Assembly (NCBI GenBank): GCA_910579535.1
Contig: CAJTUR010000018.1
Coordinates: 1 to 32,587, forward strand
Direction of reading: 5' to 3'
DNA length: 32,587 bases
Source of the DNA: an uncultured Bacilli bacterium
Lineage (GTDB): Bacteria; Bacillota_I; Bacilli_A; RF39; UBA660
Made by a program: the position numbers and the translations under genes. Shown here in pieces: positions 7,139 through 14,759 of the stretch (positions are counted from its first letter, which is position 1; the number at the start of each line of letters is the position of its first letter). The notes under the pieces were generated by a model. The model was not told where the DNA came from and ran no database searches. It saw only the letters and a program-made list of their open reading frames with translations.

Positions 7139-8068
7139 ATGAATTGTATTATTAGTCATATAGCGGATTTAGATGGGGCTTTTCCAATTATTTTGGGGTC
7201 ACTTATTTTTAAAGATTTAGAAACGTATTCTTTGGAACTTGATGAGGTGGAGGCTGTTCTAAGAAAAATTTTAGAAGAAAAAGACAAATATGAGAAAATT
7301 TATATAACAGATTTAAATATAAGTGAAGAAATGGCTGAATTTATTAACCAAGATGTGGTTTTAAAAGATAAAGTGATGGTATTTGATCATCATATTAGTA
7401 ATCTTTTTTTAAATCGTTTTTCCTTTATACAAGTGGTGGATTCTTTAAATGGTCGAAAGGAATGTGGAACGACTTTGTTCTATCAATACTTAAAAAAGAA
7501 TTTTGCTTCTCCTTTATTAGAAAAGCCTTGTGTTCAATGGTTAATTGAATTGGTCCGTGAAAATGATACTTTTGATTTTAAACCTTCTTTTAAGGAAGAG
7601 GCTTTTAAATTAGGAAATTTATATAGTATTTATGGACGAGAAGATTTCATTTCTCAGTTTTTAAAGCGAATTAAAGAAAATGAATCGTTTACGTTTAGTG
7701 AAGTTGAATCAATTTTATTAAAGGTTGAACAAGAACGAACAAAACGTTATATAAAAGAAAAATTAAGTACAATGCAAAAATGTATCATTCATGGAATAAA
7801 AGTGGGAATTTGTTTTGCAGAAAGTCATCGAAGTCTTCTTGGTCATGAAATGTGTCGTGATAAAAGTATTGATGTTGCTGTTATTATTAATGTTAATCGT
7901 TCTGTCAGTTACCGTGCTAATAAAGAAGAAGTGGATGTTAATGATTTAGCTTTAATTTATGAAGGCGGAGGTCATAAACATGCTGGAGGAAGTCCTTTAC
8001 CTAAAGATTTGCTTAAAATAATTAGTGAGTCCATTTTTGGGAATATTGAATGGATGTGTGAAGAATGA
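7139..8068 (+). CDS. DHH-family phosphoesterase, NrnA/NrnB-like
   Basis: This 309-residue protein is a two-domain phosphoesterase that probably degrades short oligonucleotides or linear dinucleotides in the cytoplasm. The N-terminal DHH domain shows SHIADLDGAFP near residues 6-16 and the signature VFDHHIS at about 80-86, both metal-binding sites. The C-terminal DHHA1 domain ends with GGGHKHAGGSP near residues 276-286, the substrate-binding loop. The first motif has ADLDG rather than DADG, closer to NrnB-type proteins. The gene starts 3 bases after the methyltransferase stop. Its TGA overlaps the ATG of the next gene (ATGA), so the two are translationally coupled. Confidence 0.82.
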   Translation: MNCIISHIADLDGAFPIILGSLIFKDLETYSLELDEVEAVLRKILEEKDKYEKIYITDLNISEEMAEFINQDVVLKDKVMVFDHHISNLFLNRFSFIQVVDSLNGRKECGTTLFYQYLKKNFASPLLEKPCVQWLIELVRENDTFDFKPSFKEEAFKLGNLYSIYGREDFISQFLKRIKENESFTFSEVESILLKVEQERTKRYIKEKLSTMQKCIIHGIKVGICFAESHRSLLGHEMCRDKSIDVAVIINVNRSVSYRANKEEVDVNDLALIYEGGGHKHAGGSPLPKDLLKIISESIFGNIEWMCEE

Positions 8069-8684
8069 ATTATGAAGCGATAAGCTCTTATATTACTGAA
8101 ACAAATGTGATTGGAGAGGTAAGGAAGTAACCGTTTATCGTTATAATGATAAAGTTATTAAAATTTTTCATTTAAAACGACTTTCAGATTTTAAAAGAAT
8201 TAGTAATGAAGGGTTAATAAAATTAACAGAATTGAACTTAAATGTTTTTAATAAACCTCTAGATCTTATTTATGAAAATCAACAAATTGTTGGTTATACA
8301 GAAAGGTATTTAGAGGAAGAAGAAGTTAATGTAGGGGGGATTGATTATGAAAAAATTAAGGAAGATTTGTTATGTTTGTCTAATCATGGTTTTTATTTAA
8401 ACGATATTTTCTATAATTATATCTTTAGTGGGGGGGGGGTATATTTTACTGATTTGACCAGTTATCAATATATTAATACGGAAGTTGATTTTTTGAAAAA
8501 ACATATTTATAAGAAGAATTTAGAATTAATGAATCAATTTTTAGTAGGACTTGTTGTATTTGATGCTTTTCGTAAAGGATGTGATTATGAATTTAGTAAA
8601 ATGTATTTAGCCAGTGCGTATTGTCATGAACATTGTAAAGAGATTTATTATGGAGATTATTTGGAAAAGGAACGCACTCGTTAA
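8065..8684 (+). pseudogene. Kinase-like protein, frameshifted in the glycine-rich loop and carrying a 10-G tract
   Basis: Translation from the ATG at 8065 stops after 21 codons at 8128-8130. The next frame then reads on to 8684. Adding one base near 8117 joins them as a glycine-loop motif, IGEGKEVTVYRY, followed by DKVIKIF, where Lys matches the beta-3 lysine of protein-kinase folds. Further on come VGYTERYL (hinge-like), GFYLNDIFYNYIF (catalytic-loop-like) and VYFTDLTSY (DFG-like). About 206 residues would result, so it is a compact kinase-like or pseudokinase protein. Without the repair, only an internal TTG at 8232 could start a 150-residue fragment. A run of ten G (8430-8439) sits between the last two motifs. 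Whether the frameshift is mutation, assembly error or regulated is unresolved. Confidence 0.6.
8430..8439 (+). repeat. Homopolymeric G tract (G10), candidate contingency locus
   Basis: Ten consecutive G residues inside a coding frame, read as AGT GGG GGG GGG GTA (Ser-Gly-Gly-Gly-Val). The frame downstream is open, so this length is in frame. A run like this is very unlikely by chance in such AT-rich DNA, where neighbouring glycines mostly use GGA and GGT. Confidence 0.9.
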
Positions 8685-8689
8685 TTTTG

Positions 8690-8698
8690 TGCTATAAT
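8690..8698 (+). promoter_or_regulatory. Extended -10 promoter of the CapA-like gene
   Basis: TGCTATAAT, an extended -10 element, lies just after the stop of the kinase-like gene. It is followed by TTGGAGG (8709-8715) and the ATG at 8720. No good -35 is visible. Confidence 0.6.
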
Positions 8699-8719
8699 GG
8701 TTCTAAGTTGGAGGTTGTT

Positions 8720-9913
8720 ATGAAAAAGAGTAAGTTAAAGACGAAGTATAAGATAATAGGCTTACTTCTTCTATTTGTTATTGGTTTTGGGAGTGCTTTT
8801 TTCCTTTTTAAGGAGCGAAATTTTGAAGATAAAAATCCATCTCATGTTACAAAGGAAGACGTCTCTTCCCCTCCTTTAGAAGAACCTAAAAGAGAAGAAT
8901 ATCATTTAACACTTGGAATGATTGGAGATGCTCTTTATCATACAGGAACTTATAAAGATGGTTTAAAAAGTGATGGGACTTATAATTATGATCATCAGCT
9001 CGATGATATACGTCCTCTTGTTAAAGACTATGATTTAGCTTATTATAATCAAGAAACTGTTTTAGGTGGAAAAGAATTGGGTCTGTCTTCTTATCCTTGT
9101 TTTAATTCTCCTCAAGAAGTGGGGGATGCTTTTGTGAAAGCGGGTTTTAATTTAGTTAGTCTTGCTAATAATCATACTCTTGATAAAGGAACAAAAGCGA
9201 TTTTAAATTCGGTTGCCTATTGGAGAAATCAAACTTCTGTTATGACAGCGGGAAGTTATGATTCAGAAAGTGATCGTAATCGAGTTCATATAGGAGAAAA
9301 AAATGGTATTACTTATGCTTTTTTAGCCTATACTTATGGAACTAATGGCATACCTGTTCCGAAGGGAAAAGAATATGTTGTGAATTTATTTTCTAAAGAA
9401 CAAGCTAAAAAGGATATTGAAGCGGTTAGAGACAAAGTAGATGTGGTTTTGGTTGCGATGCATTGGGGAGTAGAATACACGCATACTCCTACGAATGAAC
9501 AAAGGGATTGGGCTCAATTTTTAAGTGGATTAGGTGTGGATGTCATTATAGGCTCTCATCCTCATGTTATTCAACCCATTGAATTTATTGATGATACACT
9601 TGTAATTTATTCTTTAGGTAATTTTATTTCAGGTCAAGAGGATTTAATGAAAAAAATTGGTTTAATTGCTTCTGTGGATATTCATAAAGTGGTGGAAGAC
9701 GGAAAGTCTACCATTACATTAGATCAGGTAAAAGGCGATTTATTGTACACGTATCATAGAGGTCATAAAGGGTATCGTGTGATTCCGTTTTATAAATTGA
9801 CGAACAAAGAACTTTTAGATGATGTTACAAAAGTAAAAACACAATACGAAGCCATATTAAATAAGACGAATCATCCTAAAATAAAAATTGGTACTTTGGG
9901 TCTAGCTTCTTAA
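8720..9913 (+). CDS. CapA-family metallophosphatase-like protein (poly-glutamate capsule type)
   Basis: This 397-residue protein has one N-terminal membrane segment (about residues 12-30), a Pro/Glu/Ser linker, and an extracellular CapA domain from about residue 61. Motifs are GMIGDALYH, YYNQETVLGG, SLANNHTLDKG, VAMHWGVEYTH, IIGSHPHVIQP and IYSLGNFISG. They carry the Asp, Asn and His residues of calcineurin-like metal sites. CapA proteins are tied to poly-gamma-glutamate synthesis or release, but no capB or capC is nearby, so the role here is open. The frame stays open 33 bases upstream through the promoter. ATG 8720 is preferred because TTGGAGG precedes it. Confidence 0.85.
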   Translation: MKKSKLKTKYKIIGLLLLFVIGFGSAFFLFKERNFEDKNPSHVTKEDVSSPPLEEPKREEYHLTLGMIGDALYHTGTYKDGLKSDGTYNYDHQLDDIRPLVKDYDLAYYNQETVLGGKELGLSSYPCFNSPQEVGDAFVKAGFNLVSLANNHTLDKGTKAILNSVAYWRNQTSVMTAGSYDSESDRNRVHIGEKNGITYAFLAYTYGTNGIPVPKGKEYVVNLFSKEQAKKDIEAVRDKVDVVLVAMHWGVEYTHTPTNEQRDWAQFLSGLGVDVIIGSHPHVIQPIEFIDDTLVIYSLGNFISGQEDLMKKIGLIASVDIHKVVEDGKSTITLDQVKGDLLYTYHRGHKGYRVIPFYKLTNKELLDDVTKVKTQYEAILNKTNHPKIKIGTLGLAS

Positions 9914-9916
9914 TTT

Positions 9917-9940
9917 AAAAGTCACGAAAGTGATTTTTTT
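9917..9940 (+). terminator. Rho-independent terminator
   Basis: AAAAGTCAC (9917-9925), GAAA loop, GTGATTTTTTTT. The stem has one G-U pair and a stable tetraloop. It closes the CapA unit. Confidence 0.85.
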
Positions 9941-9966
9941 TGTCGAATTTGGTCGAACGCTTTTTA

Positions 9967-9995
9967 TTTACAGAATTATTAAGTTTCAATAAAAT
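9967..9995 (+). promoter_or_regulatory. Promoter of the gene at 10024
   Basis: TTTACA (9967-9972), 17-base spacer, TAAAAT (9990-9995). GAGGAG at 10011-10016 is the ribosome binding site before the ATG at 10024. Confidence 0.6.
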
Positions 9996-10023
9996 AAAAA
10001 ATTGTATTTCGAGGAGCAAGTTT

Positions 10024-10491
10024 ATGAAAAAAATATTTAATCGAAATCAATTTTGGGCGGTTTTTACAAATCTTCAGTATCGAGAAAAATTTGATTTTCT
10101 TCTTTTGGAATTCTTTGGTTTAGAACAAGTTCGAGTGATAAAGAAAGAGGATGTAAAAGAAAACGCTATTACGCTATCCTTTGTTGTCTTTTTAAATACA
10201 GAAGAGCTATTAACCGTTGTGGTAGTGGATACAAAGTCTTATTTCAATTCTTCTAAAACGTTTTATATTAATTTTAGTTATCAACACGTTAAGCGTTATT
10301 TTGCTTATCTTATTCCTGGGTATTTAGAAATATATTGTCCTTATGCTTTTTTCCATCCTTCTAGAAAAAAACGTCTTCTTTTGTTTGCGAGTCTTTTTTT
10401 TACAAAAAATAAAAGGGAAGTTAAAAAAATTTTAAGTCAATTGCAATTGTTTTCAGAAGAGGAAATAAACGAGATTTTAATTATTTTATAA
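10024..10491 (+). CDS. Protein of unknown function upstream of parA
   Basis: 155 residues, not recognised. It begins MKKIFNRNQFWAVFTNLQYR. It has a hydrophobic, aromatic-rich middle (FDFLLLEFFGLEQ, then beta-strand-like ITLSFVVFLNTEELLTVVVV), a Tyr/Phe-rich segment, and a basic patch PSRKKRLLLF near residue 115, then a helical C-terminus. The N-terminal pattern weakly recalls PD-(D/E)XK transposase-nuclease relatives, but no complete catalytic set is visible. The frame is open back to 9940 through promoter sequence, so the ATG with GAGGAG upstream is used. It has its own promoter and is separated from parA by about 65 bases. Confidence 0.55.
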   Translation: MKKIFNRNQFWAVFTNLQYREKFDFLLLEFFGLEQVRVIKKEDVKENAITLSFVVFLNTEELLTVVVVDTKSYFNSSKTFYINFSYQHVKRYFAYLIPGYLEIYCPYAFFHPSRKKRLLLFASLFFTKNKREVKKILSQLQLFSEEEINEILIIL

Positions 10492-10510
10492 AGACAAATA
10501 ATTATTATTG

Positions 10511-10519
10511 TGTTAAAAT
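10511..10519 (+). promoter_or_regulatory. Extended -10 promoter before parA
   Basis: TGTTAAAAT, an extended -10 element, lies about 38 bases before the parA start. The same TGTTAAAAT is found before 16618 and, on the minus strand, before the gene ending at 31843. It probably drives the parA-parB-mscS-DUF951-abgT-ychF run. Confidence 0.5.
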
Positions 10520-10556
10520 ATTTTTAGTAATTAAAATAAATGAAAAAGGTGGTATT

Positions 10557-11342
10557 ATGGCAAAAGTTATTTCATTGGTTAATCAAAAAGGAGGCGTTGG
10601 AAAAACAACGACGAGTATTAATTTAGCCGCAGCCTTAGGGAGTGAAGGAAAAAAAACGCTTTTAATTGATTTAGACTCTCAAGGAAATGCTTCAACGGGT
10701 TTGGGTTTAAATACGAGTGATTTTGAAAATGATATTTATGATGTCATAACTGGAGCTTGTTCGATTAAAGAAGCCATAATTAAAACGAAATTTAAAAATT
10801 TATCGGTGATACCAGCGACGATTAATTTAGCTGGAGTGGAAGTAGAATTTGTTAAAGCGATGGTGGCGAATAAAAATTTTCATCAAAATGATCAATTGAA
10901 TTTAAGATTAAATGAGATTAAGGATCGTTTTGATTATATTATTATTGATTGTATGCCAGCCCTTGGAATTACCACTTTAAATGCATTAGTAGCTAGTGAT
11001 GCCGTTATTATTCCTGTACAATGTGAGTATTTAGCACTTGAGGGAATTACGCAACTTTTAAATACTATTATTTTAGTTCAATCCAATATGAATCCTGATT
11101 TAAGAATTGAAGGGGTTCTTCTTACCATGCTTGATGGGAGAACGAATATTGGTTTAGAAGTCATTGAGGAAGTAAGAAAGTATTTTAAAAATAAAGTTTT
11201 TAATACCATTATACCAAGATTGGTTCGACTTGTAGAGGCACCGAGTCATGGGAAGCCTATTAATGAATACGATCCTACGAGTCGAGCAACGTTAGCGTAT
11301 GCAAATTTGGCAAAGGAAGTGATTAGTCGAGATGGAAACTAA
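10557..11342 (+). CDS. parA: Chromosome-partitioning ATPase ParA (Soj)
   Basis: This 261-residue cytoplasmic ATPase works with ParB in origin segregation and in control of replication start. The N-terminus has the deviant Walker A motif KGGVGKTTTSINLA (about residues 10-23), including the signature Lys at its start. The A' region is LLIDLDSQGNASTGLG, with the motif B-like IIIDCMPALG near residue 125. The C-terminal RLVRLVEAPSHGKPINEYD is typical of chromosomal ParA. Length is normal. AAAGGTGG precedes the ATG. It overlaps parB by 11 bases, so the two are co-translated. Position near rpsF-ssb-rpsR and dnaB supports the chromosomal rather than plasmid type. Confidence 0.95.
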   Translation: MAKVISLVNQKGGVGKTTTSINLAAALGSEGKKTLLIDLDSQGNASTGLGLNTSDFENDIYDVITGACSIKEAIIKTKFKNLSVIPATINLAGVEVEFVKAMVANKNFHQNDQLNLRLNEIKDRFDYIIIDCMPALGITTLNALVASDAVIIPVQCEYLALEGITQLLNTIILVQSNMNPDLRIEGVLLTMLDGRTNIGLEVIEEVRKYFKNKVFNTIIPRLVRLVEAPSHGKPINEYDPTSRATLAYANLAKEVISRDGN

Positions 11343-12222
11343 AAGAAAGGTGATGGGAAGAGGGCTTGAACAATTATTTTCTAATGAAGTCATTAACTTT
11401 GATGCTTTTGAAAGAGATATTGTGAATAACACTAAAGTTAATGACATCGTAGAGATTCCTCTACAAGAAATTAGAAGTAACCCTTATCAGCCACGAAAGT
11501 CTTTTAATGAAGCCTCTTTACAAGAGCTTGCTGAAAGCATAAAAGAATATGGTGTGGTTCAACCCATTATTGTTAAAAAAAGCATTAAAGGTTATGAACT
11601 TATTGCTGGTGAGAGAAGAAAGAAAGCTTCGGAAATGGCTGGACTTGAAGTTATTCCCGCTATTATAAAAGATTTTGATGACCAAGAAATGATGGAAATT
11701 GCATTGATTGAAAACATTCAAAGAGAGGATTTGAATCCTATTGATGAAGCACTAGCTTATCAAAACATTATTGAACTGAGTCATTTAACACAAGATGAAT
11801 TTGCTAAAAGATTTGGAAAGAGTCGAAGTCATGTTACCAATATGTTAGGTCTTTTAAAGCTTCCTAATGCTACAAAACAGTTGGTTGAATCGGGAACGAT
11901 TAGTATGGGACATGCAAGAGCTTTAAGTAAAATTAGTGATGAAGTTTTAGTTAATCAATTATCTGATCGCGTTTTAAATGAATCTTTAAGTGTTCGAGAT
12001 TTAGAACATCTTATTGCGTTAGAAAATTTACCAAAAAAAAATAAAGTGCTTCGTAAAGAGTCTGAACAAAATATTCATTATTTGATTTATGAAAAGGTGA
12101 TGCGTGAAAAAATTGGTACAAAAGTAAAAATAAAAGAACATAAAATTGAGATTCCTTTTGATCGTGAAAAAGATTTGGAAAGAATTCTTGAAATTTTGGG
12201 AATAGAAATATCGGGTGATTAA
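11332..12222 (+). CDS. parB: Chromosome-partitioning protein ParB (Spo0J)
   Basis: This 296-residue DNA-binding CTP-hydrolase family protein loads at parS sites and spreads along DNA. The N-terminal domain has IRSNPYQPRKSF near residue 48, ELAESIKEYGVVQPIIV, and GYELIAGERRKKA (CTP-binding boxes), then ALIENIQREDLNPIDEA. The helix-turn-helix region LTQDEFAKRFGKSRSHVTN lies near residue 157, and the C-terminal dimerisation part is at about 235-296. The ATG at 11332 lies inside parA. A second Met at residue 8 (MGRGLEQLF), preceded by GAAAGG, is also possible. I saw no canonical parS palindrome in the window. Confidence 0.94.
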   Translation: METKRKVMGRGLEQLFSNEVINFDAFERDIVNNTKVNDIVEIPLQEIRSNPYQPRKSFNEASLQELAESIKEYGVVQPIIVKKSIKGYELIAGERRKKASEMAGLEVIPAIIKDFDDQEMMEIALIENIQREDLNPIDEALAYQNIIELSHLTQDEFAKRFGKSRSHVTNMLGLLKLPNATKQLVESGTISMGHARALSKISDEVLVNQLSDRVLNESLSVRDLEHLIALENLPKKNKVLRKESEQNIHYLIYEKVMREKIGTKVKIKEHKIEIPFDREKDLERILEILGIEISGD

Positions 12223-12224
12223 GT

Positions 12225-13022
12225 TTGAAAGCAATCTTTGAATTCTTAGGACGAAAAGAAGTTTATGGCTTAGCTTTAATTGTACTGGTGTCTATTATTG
12301 TTTATACTTTTGGTAAAGTAGTTATTGAAAAGATTATTATTTCAGGTAAAAACGAATTTGAAAAGAAAAAGCGAAGAACGATTGTTAACATGATTTCTAA
12401 TATTTTTAAATATGCGGTCTTTGTGTTAGCGGTTTTGTTTATTTTAAATTTGTATGGGGTGGATACGAAAGCTTTAGTTGCCAGTTTAGGAGTAGTTGGA
12501 GCGGTTTTAGGTTTAGCGTTGCAAGACGCCATTAAAGATTTTATCAGTGGTATTACCATTATTATGGATAATTATTTTGTGGTTGGAGATAACATTAAAT
12601 TTGGAGAGTTTCAAGGAGAAGTAATCGATATGGGGTTAAAGACTACTAAAATAAAAAAGTATTCTGGTGAAGTTTTAGTAATAGCGAATCGCAAGATTGA
12701 TGAAGTTATTAATATTAGTCAAAAAAGTGCTAATGTTGTGATTGATATTCCTACAAGTTATGAATCTAAGACGGATGTTGTTGAAAAAGCGATTCAAAAG
12801 ATTTTAAAAGAAATTATGAAAATTACAGGTGTACGAAAAGAAACAAAATATATGGGGATTTCTTCTTTGGGAGAACATGCTGTCCATTTTTCTATTAGTA
12901 TTTCTTGTTCGCAAGATGATCAATGGCAAATTAAAAGAGAGGCATTAAAAATTATTAAAACCATTTATGATGAGGAAAAAATTAAAATTCCTTATCAACA
13001 GATAGAGGTGCATCATGAATAA
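12225..13022 (+). CDS. mscS: MscS-family mechanosensitive channel
   Basis: This 265-residue membrane channel releases solutes on hypo-osmotic shock. Membrane segments lie at about residues 14-32, 56-80 and 82-112. The last is the Gly/Ala-rich pore helix (ALVASLGVVGAVLGLALQDA), followed by the conserved FISGITIIMDNYFVVGD and a beta domain with GEVIDMGLKTTKIK and VLVIANRKIDEVIN. The C-terminus is a mixed alpha/beta vestibule. The gene begins with TTG, three bases after the parB stop; GGGTGA in the end of parB serves as its ribosome binding site. It overlaps the next gene by 8 bases. A mechanosensitive channel gene beside parB is also seen in other Firmicutes. Confidence 0.88.
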   Translation: MKAIFEFLGRKEVYGLALIVLVSIIVYTFGKVVIEKIIISGKNEFEKKKRRTIVNMISNIFKYAVFVLAVLFILNLYGVDTKALVASLGVVGAVLGLALQDAIKDFISGITIIMDNYFVVGDNIKFGEFQGEVIDMGLKTTKIKKYSGEVLVIANRKIDEVINISQKSANVVIDIPTSYESKTDVVEKAIQKILKEIMKITGVRKETKYMGISSLGEHAVHFSISISCSQDDQWQIKREALKIIKTIYDEEKIKIPYQQIEVHHE

Positions 13023-13215
13023 AAATTATAAATTAAATGATTTAGTTATTATGAAAAAAGCGCATGCGTGCGGGGATAATTTATGGATGATTACAAGAGT
13101 AGGGGTCGATATTAAAATTAAGTGTCAACATTGTGGTCGAGAAATTATGATGGATCGATTGGAGTTTGAACGGAAATTAAAAAAAGTATTAGGTGATACA
13201 AATGAACGTAAATAA
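13015..13215 (+). CDS. DUF951 family small protein
   Basis: 66 residues matching the DUF951 pattern found next to parB/ychF in Firmicutes. It has YKLNDLVIMKKAHACGDN, WMITRVGVDIKIKCQHCGR and IMMDRLEFERKL. Cys19, plus the later CQHC pair, could bind a metal or iron, and the fold is probably a small beta barrel. The ATG lies inside mscS, so translation is coupled. The end overlaps the start region of the transporter gene. Biochemical function is unknown; conservation of position suggests a link to nucleic acids or the ribosome, but that is inference. Confidence 0.85.
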   Translation: MNKNYKLNDLVIMKKAHACGDNLWMITRVGVDIKIKCQHCGREIMMDRLEFERKLKKVLGDTNERK

Positions 13216-14746
13216 ATTAAAAGAAAAAATAACTTTACATCCCATTATGACCCTTTTAATTATGATTGGGGTTACAATTGTTTTGAGTGGTGTGTTGTCT
13301 TTACTTGGAGTTCAAGTGACTTCTAAAAAAATTAGTCCCACTTCTTTAGAATACAATACCTACATTGCTGAGGTTTCTTCTCTTTTTAGTTTGAGAGGTT
13401 TAAAGTATATTTTCACAAGTACTGTGAGTAATTTTACCCTTTTTACTCCTTTAAGTAGTCTACTGATTATTTTAATTGGTATTGGTATTATGGAAAAAAG
13501 TGGCTTTTTAAAAGTTGCCATTACTCTTCTTACTAAAAATGCTAAAAAGATTCATGTTACTTTTGTTCTTGTTTTGTTAAGTATCCTTTTAAGTTTTATC
13601 GGTGATATCTCTTTTGTTATCATGCTTCCTTTGGCGGGCATATTGTTTCGACATGGTAAAAGAAATCCAAGTTTAGGAATCATTGCTTCTTTTGCGGGTT
13701 TAACGTGTGGCTATGGATTAAGTATTATTTTTACAAGTATGGATTCTTCGCTTTTGTCTTTGACTACTTTAGCTTCTAGAGTGGTGGATGTAAATTACGC
13801 GATTGAAGTAGGAAGTTTTTTATTCATTATGATTTTAGCTATTTTGCTTATGGCGATTTTTATTACTCAAATTGTCGAAAGGTATCTTGTTTATAAGCTA
13901 GATAAATATGACTTTCCAGAAACAGAAGTTGAAGAAGAATTTTTTATGGGAAAGAATGAGAAAAAAGGCCTTTGTTTTGCTCTATTTGCTTTCTTAATTT
14001 ATTTTTTAATCTTTATGTATAATATTATTCCTGGTTTTCCTTTTTCAGGAAAATTGCTCGATCAGAGTCAAGTTTTTTATATTGATAAACTCTTTAGCTA
14101 TAATTCTTTTTTTAGTACAGGGTTTGTATTTATTGTTACCATGGGCTTTGTTATTTTAGGTTTCTTTTATGGCATTGGTGCTAAGACGATTCGAAATAAT
14201 AAAGATTTATGTGAAGATTTAGGTCATTCTTTGGATGGCATTGGTCAGACACTGGTTTTGATTTTCTTTGTTTCTATTTTAATTAATGTTTTTAAATATA
14301 CGAATATTGGAAATGTGGCCACCACTTTTTTAGCTACTCTTATTGAAGATTCTTCGTTTACGGGCATTCCCCTTATTTTACTTTTATTTTTTGTTACCGT
14401 CTTTTCTACGCTTTTGTTGCCTTCTTCCCTTTCTAGATGGTCTATCTTATCAGGGGTTGCTATACCAGCCTTTATGAAAGCGGGGATGTCTCCTGAGTTT
14501 GCTCAAGTTATTTTCCGTTTTGGAGAGTCGGTCAGTATTGGCCTTACGCCATTGTTTGCTTATTTTGTTATTTATTTGGCTTTACTTGAAAAATACAATC
14601 AAGGAAGAAAACCGATTAATCTTTTGAAATCAATTCGTTATATGCTTCCATTTAGCCTTTTGACTCTTGTTCTATTATTGACAATATTAATTGGTTGGTA
14701 TATAGTAGGGGTTCCAATAGGAATTCATGCTTTTCCAACGTTATAA
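13202..14746 (+). CDS. AbgT-family transporter (p-aminobenzoyl-glutamate type)
   Basis: This 514-residue integral membrane protein has about 10-12 hydrophobic segments. AbgT-like features are the opening HPIMTLLIMIGVTIVLSG, the GIGIMEKSGFL segment, FIGDISFVIMLPLAGILF, NPSLGIIASFAGLTCGYG, and late LPSSLSRWSILSGVAIPAF and FRFGESVSIGLTPLFAYF. Family members move p-aminobenzoyl-glutamate or export antimetabolites using ion gradients; substrate here is unknown. The frame allows a GTG at 13193, but AGGTGAT ahead of the ATG at 13202 supports the latter. It begins inside the DUF951 gene and ends 13 bases before ychF, so it shares their transcript. Confidence 0.78.
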   Translation: MNVNKLKEKITLHPIMTLLIMIGVTIVLSGVLSLLGVQVTSKKISPTSLEYNTYIAEVSSLFSLRGLKYIFTSTVSNFTLFTPLSSLLIILIGIGIMEKSGFLKVAITLLTKNAKKIHVTFVLVLLSILLSFIGDISFVIMLPLAGILFRHGKRNPSLGIIASFAGLTCGYGLSIIFTSMDSSLLSLTTLASRVVDVNYAIEVGSFLFIMILAILLMAIFITQIVERYLVYKLDKYDFPETEVEEEFFMGKNEKKGLCFALFAFLIYFLIFMYNIIPGFPFSGKLLDQSQVFYIDKLFSYNSFFSTGFVFIVTMGFVILGFFYGIGAKTIRNNKDLCEDLGHSLDGIGQTLVLIFFVSILINVFKYTNIGNVATTFLATLIEDSSFTGIPLILLLFFVTVFSTLLLPSSLSRWSILSGVAIPAFMKAGMSPEFAQVIFRFGESVSIGLTPLFAYFVIYLALLEKYNQGRKPINLLKSIRYMLPFSLLTLVLLLTILIGWYIVGVPIGIHAFPTL

Positions 14747-14759
14747 GAGGTGATTATTT

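Noticed and set aside
8430..8439. Poly-G as a sequencer end-of-read artefact
   Set aside because: The tract is embedded in continuous coding sequence on both sides and preserves its frame; exact length may still be uncertain.
10557..12222. parAB as part of a plasmid or phage
   Set aside because: ychF, rpsF-ssb-rpsR, dnaB, walJ and rlmH nearby give the chromosomal origin context; no rep gene or integrase is present.
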